The translations under genes and the position numbers were made by a program. Below, piece after piece: positions 24,835 to 39,067 of a stretch of DNA of 64,000 nt. Within the stretch, counting starts at the first letter, position 1. Each line of letters opens with the position of its first letter. The stretch is from Schoenoplectus triqueter (Eukaryota; Streptophyta; Magnoliopsida; Poales; Cyperaceae): contig CAXKVV010000022.1 in NCBI GenBank assembly GCA_964058805.1, positions 1 to 64,000 of the forward strand, written 5' to 3'. The notes beneath the pieces were generated by a model that worked only from the letters and a program-made list of their open reading frames with translations, did no database searches and had not been told where the DNA came from.

Positions 24835-27684
24835 TTTCTCAATTTCTTTTTCCATGTAAGTTGAAGATAACTATTGGTCATATTGTCTGGATGCTATCAC
24901 ACCATACAGGTTGAAAAATAAGGGACGTGCCCATATTTATATTATATTATATTGGAAAAGCAACATTTACAAGTTCTTAAACATAACCACGTAAAATAAA
25001 AAGGAACAAAATGTATTCATAAAGAATAGACGCACTGAGAATTGCAGAGATAATATTACCCATATACTATTAAGTTCGAAAATTAAACGTGCAGATGTCA
25101 TCTATAGTTCACACCTTTGATCAACTGTACTTCAGTCCGGAACTGGCGCTGGCTTCAGATTCGAGAATATCAAAAGAAAATCAATTAGGTATTTCTTATG
25201 ACTTCGTACCATACATATTACTAAATCTTAAAAAAATGTTTTTAAATAAGGCATTCCTGTCAATTCTGTACGGGATAAATATACATATTTTTTTAAGATA
25301 TAAAAACCATTTATAATGAATGACAAAATTTGCCGTGCAAAAATTTCTTCGGACAGTATAAAAGTATTATATAATTAAAAAAACATAGTATTTTAGACCC
25401 TGAGGCTTCGTTCTGTTTGCATAAATTGTTGTACCAACGTAATTTAAATTGATTAGAGATAAATAAAAATATATAAAAAAATCAAGATTGGTTTGGTCAA
25501 AGATAAATGAGAAGGCAGATCGAGAAAATAATATTGGAATGACAACCCACCACTAAAATGTCTTAAAAATTTCAATCACTTTTATGAATTTATATTGTTC
25601 GAATGAGTTAAACAAAGCATAACCGACCGAAAATTCCGTATATATAACTCACTGTTAATTTTAAATATCGGGGCAGAGAAGTATTTCAGTGTGCATGTTT
25701 TGATTGACTACATTTTAAAACTATTAAATAAAAATATATTGAGACTTTTACTTAGAATAACAAACCAAAACCTATATTGTTTAATGAAAATAGAAATGTT
25801 GACTGCCCTTCTTGATGCTCGTTCATACATAATATTTTTTTCTTTCATAAAAGTTTTATTTTCAATCTATTTTTTTTCAGATTATTAATTTTTTAGTTGA
25901 TTTCTTCTTCTTGATAAAAAATTTCGAGTTGATTTTATACAAAAAGATCAAGATCTCGTGTAAAATGGCAGCACCAAATTTCCAAATCAAGTCATCTTTT
26001 AAGAAACAAATAAGTTATAAAATGAAGTTGCTCTTCTAGTTGGTCGGTGATTGAAGTGACAGAGCAAGTTGATTTTATTTTTATTTTCATTTTTTATCTA
26101 TGTTTGTATTTCAATTTTTGTCCGATTGCTCTCTCTTCTTTCTTCGTTATGTGTAATAACTTTTTTTAATTTGATTTAATGAAATTTCATAATAGACCGA
26201 TCATGCTATCTCAAAAAAAATGCAATTGGTAGGCTCGGGACTTAAATTCTGTTTGTTGTTTGAAGCTAATTTAATATTTTCTGAAATAAAATTTACAAAT
26301 TCTTTTCTTGCCTCTGCTTGTAAATCGCAAAATTCAAAAACGGCGGCATTATATATTAGTGTAAAAGAAACAAAGGAAAAAACAAAACGTAGCAAACACT
26401 GACCATAACACATTAGCATGGTGTGATCCAGGGCTGGGAGGACAACACTCGAAACAAGAATCCTTATATCAGTCTTTCTATAGAGAAACGTGGTACTTGA
26501 ACTTATAGGTCCATCAGAAAAAAAAATAATAATAATAATAAAAATAAAACAAAAAATTACATATTGTAAAAAAAGTACAGGAAAATGAACAGAAGGAGAA
26601 ACGGAAGAAAAGGAAAAAAAAAAGCTGTCCGGCCTCTAAGGTAAGGCGGAGACAAAGGTGGGAGGAGAGCAGACTAGATGATAAAGAGAGCATTTATTGC
26701 TACCAGGCTTGGCCTGGCAGAGAGAATTAAATGCATTGCCGGATCATGATATCTGTACCTCTGCATGCTTTGTGGGCCTGGCCCTTTGTATTTTAGTTTA
26801 CCTTTCTTTCCCTTCTCTCTTCTGAAATTTTGTTAGGTGCTGCCAACATCGCTATCAAGTAGGTATCTCATCTAAATTTATTTCTAATCATGATCCGGAC
26901 TTTTAGATATGCAATACCATCTCTCATGTTACGTGTATCCATCTTTTGTAATCATGCTGGTGTTCTTTCTCTATCGTTTGTTTATTCTTTGATTTAATCC
27001 GTACTACTTCCAAATTAATTAGTGAATTTGCTCCTCAATTTTTTTCATCGTACATAATAAAAACAATCTTCTTCATGTTCATCTTTTTAGATCTCACATT
27101 ATGACGCCGTTCATATTCAAAATTTAAAGACAGATTAACTTATATATCGCATGTAACTATGTCTAATTCTTTGGTTCCCGTTTGGCTAATTAATGTAGTG
27201 GAATCAAACCAACAAACGCAGTTTTTGGCTGATGACGGGGATATACTGCAACGACCAAGAAAATACACCAAAGTTATCAACAATACAAATATGAAGCAAT
27301 ACTCTATAATTATGTTTAATGTCGAAAATTGACAAGTTATACCCTAATTTGCAAATTAGGCAAAAAGAAAATTAAAGCAATTAAAAGAGGAGCAACTATT
27401 CCTCTTATATTAGGCTAAAGCACTTTGCAAAACAAAGCACACAAATATAATCAGATGATGGTTTTATAAATAAACACTATAGCTCAGAGAAGGGAGGAAT
27501 GAGATGCCACTGATGAAGGATTGAGTCAATACCCGAACCACCGACACAAGTTCAGCGCGGTTCGTTCTTGACTTAACCCCATTGGATCTCTTCCTCTGCA
27601 TCCTCCGCTATATTTCTGAACAAACTCTATACCAAACATAATTAATTTATTGCAACTGTCCATTTTATCAGTATTTCTCTTTCT
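24835..27684. other. AT-rich intergenic DNA downstream of the HD-ZIP gene
   Basis: No convincing coding region; the short open frames (25089, 25691, 26201) have no recognisable features. A TAAATGCA motif occurs at about 26729-26736, roughly 0.95 kb past the HD-ZIP stop codon. The HD-ZIP 3' untranslated region presumably lies just below 27685. Confidence 0.5.
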
Positions 27685-30600
27685 TTAATGTGCCGCATCA
27701 TCAACAGCCGAGAGAGTGGATTGAATCTTTTGAATGGTGCAGGTAAGGAGGTTCCTTACAGTATTGACCGACTCATTAGAGAACTTGCCAGTTGGTGTAG
27801 GAGACAGAATCTGGAAGGCTACAGTGACAAGTGAGCCCGGCAGATTCTTGTTACTATCAATGTTTCTGTTAAAGTTGGTTTTATCATCAGGGTGTCCAGG
27901 GGAAGGATTGGGGGAGTGGCCATCAGGCAAGATGATGAACCCTGAAGGAAGAAGGGCGATGTATGTAGAATCATCACCACTCATCACAGCATGCATGGTG
28001 GAGCAGTCAACTGTTGTGTACACCAGCATTGCACCCGACGCATCTATGCAGGACTCCTGCAGGATTAGTGTGTCCTTATGATTTCCTCCATTATCCTGCA
28101 ATAATAAACATGATGGACTATGATTTCAACTTAAATGTCTGAATGGGACTCCCTAATATTTCTCGTAGAGAAAAAGAAGAAGAAAAAAGAGCATACTAAC
28201 AATTTAGTTTATTGATAGTCCTTGAATCAAGTTGTGTTATTTTGAAAGTATAGTGTTATTGATACCAACTACAAGAAAACAATTAATTCTTGTGATATCA
28301 TTTTTGTTTGAAATTTCATACACAAGAACCAATTCAGTTACAATTAATAAATATCATGTTCTCTGTTTTTTCCTTCTTTCAGGTGCTACATACAAGTTGG
28401 TACACTGACCAAACTATTGTTGGGTTCAGCAGCAACAACGTTTCTCTCACAAAAAAAAGAGTAGCAAGAACTTAGGACCCATGGTAACTGTTGTTATAAG
28501 TTGTGCCTCTCACAGATTGCTATGGAACCTTTTTGATAATGAGCCAGTAAAATTTGTAGATGGTGACACCAACTACAAGAAAACAATTACTTCTTGTGAT
28601 ATCATTTTTGTTTGAAATTTCATACACAAGAACCAATTCAGTTACAATTAATAAATATCATGTTCTCTGCTTTTTCCTTCTTTTAGGTGCTACATACAAG
28701 TTGGTACACTGACCAAACTATTGTTGGGTTCAGCAGCAACAATGTTTCTCTCACAAAAAAAAGAGTAGCAAGAACTTAGGACCCATGGTAACTGTTGTTA
28801 TAAGTTGTGCCTCTCACAGATTGCTATGGAGCCTTTTTGATAATGAGCCAGTAAATTTTGTAGATAGTGACACCGATGCCGAAGTAAAAGGTACATGGAA
28901 GAGAGTACAGATTTCAGTTAACTCTTTCTTTTAATTTAGTTTCCTTACTTATTTTATAATTCGTTTATTATATTCAACATCTCAGACCACAAAAGCAAAT
29001 TGAGATTGTCACCAAGGCCGTCTATTTAACTTTTTGCCTCTTCATAACAAAATGAAGGTGCATTTCTTAGACTTACAGCCATACTGTCTTGAGAGTAGCA
29101 CAATTGGCAAGTACTTCGACAAAATTAGTCAATTTAATATATGAAACCTTTGATCCAAGCTATGTATAAAAGCCCATATCTCAAATTAAAAACAAAATAA
29201 AACAGACTTACATCGACACGGAGGATGGAAACTGCATTGCCTGGGTGTCGCCCCTTGGCAATGTGGTGCATCTCCTGCATGAAACCATTGCACAATATGT
29301 CCCAATTTCCACGCAGGCGCTCGTTGCGCAGGTAGTCGAAAAGGCGTCGTGGTGCCACAGGTAACCACACAGAAGTCGTACCAAGGAGCACAACACCAGG
29401 AGGCTCACCTGGGTCACTGGTGGCCTGGCGCGACATCACTCTTACATCCCCATTGGATGTATCCCACCCTTGTGGCAAGTGCTCCCACTTACGCATTCCG
29501 GAATTGCACACACCGCCACAGAAGCTATCTGTCATTCGTTGTGCCAGCTTGAGCAAGCTACGCTGCCCCACCGAAGTAATCACTGTTCAATGTTGTAGGA
29601 CAGTTTCAATATATTTAAACTTAAGTATGAAAATTAAAAAAATGACCCGCCAAATAGTTAATGCAAATAATAGTCATAAACTCTTAAGTACCTGATACTG
29701 GAACATATGAGCCATGATGTACTAGAAATGAATTAAATCTAAATGCAGAGTTAACTTTTAGAAAGATATCAATACCACGTCATATTTGAATTAATTAGCG
29801 AGGACACTAATTTTATTTATCTTAGTTAAATTTTTGAAAGAGACAAGAACAAGTCACGTTAAACATAAAAGGACAGTCACCAGTGATTTATACTGTTGCT
29901 ATAGTTTTGGTTTAGCAAACAGCCCAGCATGTTACTGTAACATCATGTTAAACACCTACAGTTCATGTCAGAAGGGATCAAAAGAAGGAACATGTAACAA
30001 AAACAGACCAGTGGGGTTGATAGTTGGGACAGAGGAGGACATGAGGATGGCTAAACACTCGCATTGACGCTGCAATGTAGATAGCCAACGGCGTGCACCA
30101 AAAGCCAGACCAGAGTGTACCAGTGGCTGATACAGCTGATGTATTTCTGCCTCGTCATACTCCACATGTTCCACCCAGGTTACCTGTACATATTTGAACC
30201 AGTGTCAACAATGTATTACTAGTTTTCTTTTAATAAGGTTTTCAACAATAATCTTGAAATTATGTTCTAGATAAATAATTGTAACAACATGATCACTAGG
30301 GCCATATAAGAGAAGTGCTAACCTGTCTAACTTATCCGACCCATCCAACACTTACCGAGTTACGATGTACTTGTGATGGGTATTGTGATTTTGACTAATT
30401 CATTATATTGTAGTACGAGTTTTCTTTTAAAATTTATCTAAACCAGTCCGGCCATATATAACATTATACTATATAATTTTGAAATATTTGTAAATGCAAT
30501 TCATCGGGAAACCAATCGAACAATTATATAAGAGTTCAAATTCTAATTCACATTTTAATTATTACTATATAATTTTTATCTCACTCCTTTCCAATTAATT

Positions 30601-33600
30601 ATCAGTTCTATTTTTCTTTTATTAGATGTAATAATATCTAATTGTTAATCCATTATTCATGCTTAACGTTGAATCATCTTTAATTTATTCATATCTTTTA
30701 ATTTCTATCTTTAAGTTGTAACATCACAGTTATCGTGTTTAATATTAAAGAAAAGTAATAAAAAGTATGACAAAATATTATCAATTAAAATGACAATTTA
30801 TTTAGCAAAAACCTGGAAGTAAAATATTTACATGGCCAACTAAAAAGTTTCTTCTGTCCGATATAACTAATTAAGTTAAAAATGGCTCTCCTAATGGGTT
30901 TATTTGACGCTCAGTGGAATAGCAAAAAGTTAAAATAGAATAGTTATTCCAACAAATTAATTTGCCAAAGACTAAGTAGAAGAATGCGGAAGAGTGCTAA
31001 TCCGGTATACTTGGTATACCGGATTAGCTCTTGTCGGAATAGCGATTACTATTTTATTATGTTGTATTATATTATTATATTATAATTATAATTATGATTA
31101 TGATTTATTATTATTATTATTATGATTTATTATTATATTAATATTATGATAATTTATTATTATTATATTAATTATACTATTATAATAATAATTATTATTA
31201 TTATATTAACATCACTGTTAATATTATTATTATATGATTAATTTTATTATTATTATTATTATTTATTATTATATGATGATTATAAATATGATTATATGAT
31301 TATTATATTATTATGATTATGATTATAATTTTATTATTATTATATTATTGTATTATGATTATGGTTATATTATTATTATATTATTATGATTATTATTACT
31401 TATTATTACTTTATTATTATTGTTATTATTATATTATATTATATTATTATATTATAATTATATTATTATAATTATATTATTATGATTATAATTATTTATT
31501 ATTATTATTATATTATGATTATGATTATAATTTTTCTTATTATATTATTATGATTATATTATTATCATGATTATGATTATTATTTTATTATTATTTGATT
31601 ATGTTGTATTGTGTTATTATATTATGATTATATTATTAGAATTAGAATTATTTATTATTATTTATTATGATTATGATTATAATTATAATTTTTTATTATT
31701 ATTTATTATGACTATTAATAAAATATTTTTTTATTAATGATTACAACTATGAATATTATTATTTAATATGACTATGATTATGGATTATGATCATTATTTT
31801 ATTATTATTATCATATTATTATTATTATTATTATTATTTTACTATTATTATTATAATCATCATCATTGTTAGTATCATAATTATCTATATTTTAACTATT
31901 CTGATTAATAACTGCCAAATGATATTTTCACTCTTCCAAATAATCAAGAATACCACTCTTCCAAAAATAAACTATTCTATCATTCCTCCAAAATTACCAC
32001 TCTTCTAATATTCCTTAATTTGTCAAACTAACCCAATGTGAATAATACAATAATTCACTAGCTATAAGTGTACCATAAATATTTTTGTTCCTTCATGCAC
32101 AATACCGTGCCACAGCAAGTGATCTGTGGATCTTCTCGTGATTTGTGCCAACACGAGTAATTCAAAAGATCATAAATTGCGTGCTATGCAATAGAGGATC
32201 AGAATCCTATATAAGGACACTGTTTTTTTTTTCTTGGTCAAGGTTTGAAAAAGAATCCAAAGTAAAAGCTTCTACAGGAAGCCATCTTGACCAATTATTG
32301 TATTTTATTCCAGTAGAAAACAGCGCAATTAAAATCATTTCAACAAAATGATCAGAAAAATATCGAAATGGAAGGTGGTGATGTCACTTTTCAAAAAAAA
32401 TGTAGACATTATCAAAAACTATGTTTGTATTTTTACTTGTAATTTCATGAAAATATAGTATGATTAATCCCTACCATATATTTTGTTTTGAAAGAAAATA
32501 TACTACCATAATTCTTTTCAATCGCTACCATATATACTACCATGCATAATGCATTGATCCAGAATCTTACTTGACATGAGTAATACAATAATTATACTAA
32601 TATTTCTTTCAGAAATAATTAATAAATTGATTGTCACTTTGTGGCCATCACATTACTGTCCCTATGTGAGGAAATTTTGCTAGCCAGTCTTTGGAGTTCG
32701 AGTTTGACTTATACAAAATAAGGCAAAGCTTCGTTGGCACAATAAGGTTCACAACATGCTATGGCTTGTCATTTGTGACTCGGTCTGGACTTTAGAGAGA
32801 GGACTGAAACCGGACACGGTGGCAGAGCAGCCAGGATACGCCACTATAAGAGAACAAACAGTACCTGTTCGGTGATAACCCATATATGAGTTTAAGTGTG
32901 GGATCTGAACTAAATTTTACTGTTTGTGTTTGTGTGGGTAAAAAAAATTTTGATCTAAGTAAATTTTAAATTTTCCACGGAGGTGGGTAAGAGGCGAACC
33001 GGGCCTAGAGAGCGAAAGGGTTGACCCATTTTCAAACCCTAGGCATAAAGTCACGTGGGTGCAAAACCCCTTTTACACTCCTCGCCCTTTGTAATTGTAG
33101 GTAGGTAGACTGGGCACATCATTGATGTGACCGTGAGGACGACGGATTAGGGTTGTGAGTGCTCCCAGTTTAATTTTTGCTTAATTATCGTAACTCATTA
33201 CTCATCAGATATTTTGACATTTTTTTAGGAGAGATTTTAGAGGGAGATATTACATGAAATATTCAATTCTATTGGAATCGAAGCTTGTAATTGTGCTTGA
33301 ATTTAATTTGTCTTTTTACTACAAATTATTTAAAAGCAAGATCCAACGTTTTCTTTCATCTTCATAGTATACTAATAATAAAAAAGTTTTTAATATTTAT
33401 TATTTGAGGAGATTCAAATATTAAAAATTTTGTGTCTTCTTCACTTTTTATATTTCTAATAATTCAAAATTTAAAAATGAAATATCAAAATAAATTTGTT
33501 AGATTTAATCTAGGTCATTTTATTTATGTATAGATTAAAAATTATGATATTTGAATATTATTTAATGTGACATCAAGAGCTTTCAAAAGATATTAATTTT

Positions 33601-36600
33601 TGAACATTAATTTTATAACTTGTTGATTTAATCTAAATGAAAATAAAAAAAAATATTTTTTATGTGTAATAAGAAAATATAATATAGATTTTCATCCAAT
33701 GATTTTATTTGATATTTCAGTTTTAGATTTTGAGTCATTAAAAATTTAAAAAGTAGATACATAATTAAGATAAAAAAATAAGACATTTGAATCAACCTCT
33801 TATTATTTTGTTAGATTAATATTTTATGTGCAATTTTATGTACTTTTAAACGTAATTCAATAAAATTTATACTTTCATAACACATTCAATATATTACACG
33901 CGAATGTAAATTTTACTTGCAAACTCCGAAACGAAATCCGCTGCTTGTAAAGAAAATGAGTAGGAACCTGCTCATAGAAATCAGACGGTCCAAATGAATT
34001 TAATCAATTAAAAATTTGTGCATATTTTTCATCATAAAATTTACGAATAAGGTGCCGCTCATTTCTCAAAAAATGAGTAGCAGATTCTTACCCGCAAACT
34101 TCCATGCCTCAATAATGGAAAAGATATTTCCTCATGAAGTAAGAGAAGATATTATAAACTATTGCAAAGGTATCAAGCAAAAATAGTATGAAAGATGGGT
34201 AACAAGACCTCTGTACGTATGTAATAATAATATGCCTAGAGAGGTAAGCAGCTTAGCAGCAGACTTATAGGTACCATAGGAAAAGGAAATTACTACGTAC
34301 GAGTTGTTGTTTCACGAGGTTCTTGAGTAAATTTTAAATAAATAACAACAGAGTCAACCGAATCTAACGCAGGAATTCTGGGAGAGAGGAAAGGGATGGA
34401 AACTTCTCAGCTAAAAACAATTAAGAAATTCCTTCATTTCTTAATTATTTTCTTATAAGGGTAAAGGGTTTGAGGCTGCTGTTGAAGAAAGCCCAAAAGC
34501 AGGACCAGCAATGAATGCATGGAGTGATGGAGACAACGAAGCACCTTGCTGTTCATGATGTAACTTCCAAGTTCCGAGGAATAGAGGAAACAAACCATGT
34601 ACAGTTCTACAGAGTTTAAATTTAATAAACTAGTGTGTTTCTTTCATTTAAAGTCGTTGTTTGTACAATTAATTTTCTTAGTTTTCTGATACTACAGAAT
34701 TGAAAACTAGGATCAATTGATGTTAATTGGATCAGAAAAAAAGTACGTATTGATAATACAATGTGGAGAAAAAAATATATAGTTATAACTTGTATCACCG
34801 GAAAGTCAATATTTGAAGAAAATTAAACCATCCTTTTGCCATTTTCCAGCAAAGAATGTGGACGGAAATGTTTTAACAATTTGCATGAAAATGATGTTTA
34901 CTTTGGTTTTGAAAGCACAAACTAACCTATGGTCGTCTATACAATTAATGTACCCGGTAGTGTGATGTAGGAGGCGCCTATGAATCTGAAGTTTCAGCAT
35001 ATTTATCCCTTTTGACTTTTATTCCATATCAAAATTAGCGCGTCATAAATTAATTGTGTGAAAATTAGAGGAAGCTGTTATGATACACTTCGTTTTAAGG
35101 GGGAAAAAGAAATAATATTGGTAAAGGGTTTAAAAGGATAAGATTACAGTGATACTAGTAATAATACTACACAGCATATATATATATATCACGTATAAAT
35201 CACTCAGAATCTCAGATATAAATACATTATTAAATGGGTACTTAATTTGAGTCAAAAGATTTCACAGCACAAATTGTGCATCTTATGATTATACTAATGT
35301 TTCATTATTTTATGTAGAAAATTAGAAGGTAGGACTCTAATATTAAACAAGTTACCAAAGAAAAATTTGAGAAGAATACTCAATCACTCCGAGTTTACCG
35401 CTATCAAGCTACCCTCTTTTTTTTTTACAAAATATGCACATATACCCGTCTAAAAGAAATTTACAGGACCATGCTAAAAGAACTATGATTGCATATTTCC
35501 ATATGGCAACAAAAATTGTCAGTGGCCACACGCGTGCCACGTGTTTGATCACACAATACATGACAACATCAACATGCGATCAGAAATCCAGCCAGATTGT
35601 ATTTTTAAACTGGGTATATGTGTTGGTGGAATGGTCGGTTTGCAAAAACAACGGACAGCCATAATAGAGGCAACGGTAAGAATTCGGATAAGTTTTTGTA
35701 TAGATTAAATGAGCAGTATTAATAGTACATAAGATGCTAATTTATTTAAGGCAGAATCCAGAATTCAATGTCACGGAAACCAATTGACTGCTATACCCAG
35801 ACCCAGGTCCCTCGGATTTACAATTTATTGATTAATAATAATCCATCTCCTAATCCGTGTCAGCACAAAATCACCGGAAATTGTCGACCCTACCAGGCTA
35901 CCACCAACACTTAATAAACTCCATCTCACGTTACCACACACTTTAAAAGTTTAAATATAAAAAAAGTGAAATAATGGGATGATAATTAATTAATAAGCAG
36001 TGAAGACTAGTGGGCATTCTAAACTTATATGGAAGCATTTACGACACTCACGCACTCGTATTATTGAGTCTGTACTGAAGAAGCTTAATATTTTGAAACA
36101 AATTCTTCAAAATTGATTTTTCGCAACATCGCCAATAAACCAAGTTAAGCAGTATAAACAATACGAAGGAATATATTTCATAAAATTTATGAAATATGAT
36201 TTAAAAATCATTACGTAATTCATAATAATGAAAAGATAATTATTTACTTAGAACTAAATACTAGTTAGTGCTTTCTCTCAATTTTTCATGTAGTAATGTA
36301 AAATTATCATTTTATTTCAATCTGAACTGCACTAAATAAGTTCGTCTTAATTAGCTTAAAATTCCCCTGAATATTATTTCTAATTAGAGAGATAAAATTT
36401 GTACCTTGGAGCAGCCATTGGGCATGTCTTGTACAATGCAACCAGAAGGGAGCCGCCGGCACGCTATGTAGTCTGAAGTTGAAGACGAATTTGCTCTTGC
36501 ACTGTCAATGGAGACGTCCACCACAGCCCACACCCCTTGGGCATGCTGCTTACAAAACCTTAGAAAGGTCATCTCTCGCACCGGCACCAGAGGTGATAGG

Positions 36601-39067
36601 ACTTGAACATCAGCACGCATCTGCATTATATCAATTAGGAAGACATGCATGCTTAAATATTGAAACAATTGAAAGGCCAAGGGTTTTAATAAACTAGCCA
36701 GCTGCAACATGACAGAAAATTAATTAGGAACAACATGAGATTCAAATGAGCAAAATAATATTAACATATAAGGCAGGATGTGAGGGCGTTTTAGTGACTG
36801 AATTGATGGAAAGCCGTCGATCGGGTCAGTTTTTCATTTGGGAACTAGCCATTTGTAATTTTATCAAGTCACTGTTCAGCAGACCTCACTCATTAAAATG
36901 CATACCCGTGTTTATGCTTCTAAAACGAAGTACCATAATGGCCCGTCATCATTAGCTGATAACGTATAACATCAGCATTGAAGAGATATCTTTTCCTTGG
37001 ATAATTGGTTTCTAATTAAGCTTTAATTATTTTCTCCTATTATGTTAACTTGCTATCAACCAGTAAATACGGGATTCTGGCAGATAGTACTGTAAGAACC
37101 CGACAAGGTTATTAAATACAATTCATAACTGATGGATCCTGATTTCTAATGGTTGACACCACTTCAAAAACAGAAGACATTCTCCTTGTATCAATTTCAA
37201 GTTTTGACTAATTATTTTCACTTCTCCTATTATTATGGTTATTCTTGTCACTTGACCATCAACTAGAGCGTAAACCATCTGTAACACAATTGAATAATTT
37301 TTTCTATATTAACTAAGATGAGAAAAAATTTACACTCATATGTTACTCTTTTAAGTCAGTTTCAAATAAACTACTTACTAGTTGAAGAGCTCCATTTCTT
37401 GTTCCTCCCATGCCGGTAGACATCATATCAATAGTGGCAGCTCTAGCTATCATGCAAGGAAACATTTCTTTCCAACGAGCCTACAAAAAATTTGCACCAG
37501 TATGAATAAGCACTAGAAATGCTGTGTAATGGAATCCACTAATTCCAGATATTCAACAATGAAGTGGTACACGGCAAGTTTAAACTCACAGCATCCATAA
37601 GGGTCTCAACAAGTGCAGCACTATTGCTGATAACTATCCCCATGTCTCTACTTGCCTCAGACACGTGCCCGGCATGCCTAGCACCAACCACACGAGGGAA
37701 AACTCGATTGTACTCATCAAAATTCAATGCTTCAGGCCCGCCGTCCATGCTAGGAGCCCAAAGAGGATCATTGATGTGAGCAATCTTAACCAGCTCCTCC
37801 ATTGCAGCGATTGCCATTTCCACTAATATACGCTTCTCTAGTGACCCCTCAACTTCGTATGGATTCATCATCTGGTCAGGAATGTTCTGATTTGGCAAAC
37901 CAGCAGATATGAATTCTGGCATTGCCGGAAAGGTTGGTGCCACCGCAGACCCAAACCCGAGAAAACCATTACTAGTGCTCATTCCAAGTTCAAGGGATGA
38001 GCATGGCATCGGAGGGATGGGGCTTGCAAGCGAAGAGATTGGTCGGCCCAGAAATTTTCCTGCTAGTGCGCAGACTCGATCTAGTTCATCTTTGAGGCGC
38101 GCATTTTCTACTCGCAGGTGTTGTTCTTCTAGCGAGACCTCCCCAAGCATGGCAGGCCCACCACAGTTGGTGCAAATTGGGTTTTTTATTGCCTCATGCA
38201 TTGTCATGTTTTCGGCACGAAGCTTGTCATTTTCTTGCCTTAGCAGGGTGTTTTCATGCCGCTCAAGTTGCGTCTGTCCCCAACGAATGCAATATAAATT
38301 TAGTAAAAATATCATTTATAGATTGGATGAATTCAAGGTGTTTCTTTAAATTTAAATTAATTGCCTTCATCTGGGTGCGTCGATTCTGGAACCAAAACTT
38401 AACCTGCCTAATCTCGAGGTTAAGCCTTCTGCTGAGTTCCAGCCTTTGCTTCTCGTCTGGATGGGGGCATTCCTTAAAAACACTGCATCAAAACAATTTT
38501 GAATTAACTATATATATTTGATTAAATTATATAAAAAAAGAAAACAATGGAATGGAACTTATTCATTGTTTCCAAAAGTAGAATTCTTACGATTCCAGCT
38601 CTTGAATTTGCTGAGGTGTGTGTCGGTGGTACCGCGTCTTCTTGCGAGAATTCTGTGGCTCAAGATCATCGCCAGAAGCACCATCAACGTTATCACTGCC
38701 GGACCTGCTTTCATTCTCATCTTCTCTGGTTTTCCCTATTGAGTCGCCATCTCCACTACCTACACCACCACTTCCATTTCCACCTCCAAAACTCGTCACG
38801 AGACTCATATTTGCTTGTGTTTCCAAGTTAGTGTGCTAGCAAAAGGAGGTGACAACAGAAAAGAAGGAAAGGTACTTTTCAAATGAGAAACGAAGTAGAA
38901 TATAATAATAAACAAAATCCAAAGAAAATATTGAGTCTTACCAGACCAAGAGAGAGGCCAGCAGAGCTGAAACCAGGTTTAGACACGAGGCGTACCGGTT
39001 GAGAGATTGGGCTACCAGTAAACGGTATGGCACCCGACCCCCCACCAAACATTCCCCCGAAATTCAT
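27685..39067 (-). CDS. ANL2/HDG1-like: HD-ZIP class IV homeodomain-START transcription factor (ANL2/HDG1 type), 815 aa
   Basis: Nine minus-strand exons join in frame: 39067-38942, 38835-38591, 38482-38365, 38273-37590, 37480-37379, 36620-36405, 30183-30009, 29582-29212 and 28095-27685 (TAA). The start MNFGGMF and the GLSLGL motif (38-42) are ANL2/HDG1 hallmarks. The acidic stretch [16 protein letters not shown] (about 84-99) precedes the homeodomain (about 104-163, recognition helix WFQNRR at 154-159). The zipper-loop-zipper follows, with CTNC (Cys197, Cys200) in the loop and [23 protein letters not shown] to about 241. The START domain spans about 308-545. The C-terminal domain contains [15 protein letters not shown] and [13 protein letters not shown]. 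The length fits the family (about 750-820). The family acts in nuclei of epidermal cells, binding L1-box DNA; lipid binding by START is family knowledge. Oddities: intron 3 starts with GC, intron 6 is 6.2 kb, and the WDIL-N-G segment lacks the usual GP before MQEM. Confidence 0.95.
28264..28871. repeat. 304-bp direct tandem duplication in HD-ZIP intron 8
   Basis: ACCAACTACAAGAAAACAAT begins at 28264 and again at 28568, and the following 300 bp are nearly identical (differences such as CAACAACG/CAACAATG and GGAACC/GGAGCC). A third partial start (GTGACACCGATGCC) ends copy 2 near 28868. The high identity implies a recent duplication. On the plus strand each copy holds a short frame reading [20 protein letters not shown], which looks exon-like but is not recognised. 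Confidence 0.92.
30996..31028. repeat. perfect 15-bp inverted repeat with 3-nt loop
   Basis: GCTAATCCGGTATAC, then TTG, then GTATACCGGATTAGC: all 15 pairs match. It lies at the left edge of the TTA-rich core of the intronic MITE, so it may be a fossil of the element's own inner inverted repeat. Confidence 0.9.
31040..31880. repeat. ATT/TTA microsatellite tract, about 840 bp
   Basis: Almost entirely composed of TTA, ATT, GATTATGATT and TATTATT units with very few C residues. It forms the middle of the intronic MITE. The open frame at 31787-32008 is an artefact of this composition. Confidence 0.9.

Larger units (their letters stand above)
30896..32034. mobile_element. MITE-like element with TTA-rich core, inside HD-ZIP intron 6
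   Basis: The left end GGGTTTATTTGAC, followed by GGAATAG, matches the right end read on the minus strand (GGGTTAGTTTGAC, then GGAATATTAG). AAT flanks both sides, a possible 3-bp target duplication. Internally, segments such as ATAGAATAGTTATTCC near the left and ATAGAATAGTTTATTT (minus reading) near the right are also related. Between about 31040 and 31880 the core is an expanded ATT/TTA microsatellite. No transposase. PIF/Harbinger or hAT affinity cannot be decided by eye. Confidence 0.55.

Noticed and set aside
31787..32008. Tyrosine/isoleucine-rich open frame
   Set aside because: Product of the TTA/ATT microsatellite.
33890..34110. Possible MITE in HD-ZIP intron 6 (GAGTAG and CTACTC phrases on both sides)
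   Set aside because: The inverted match is short and imperfect; termini and target duplication could not be defined.
37909..38349. 146-codon plus frame
   Set aside because: Antisense shadow of HD-ZIP exon 4, with no features of its own.
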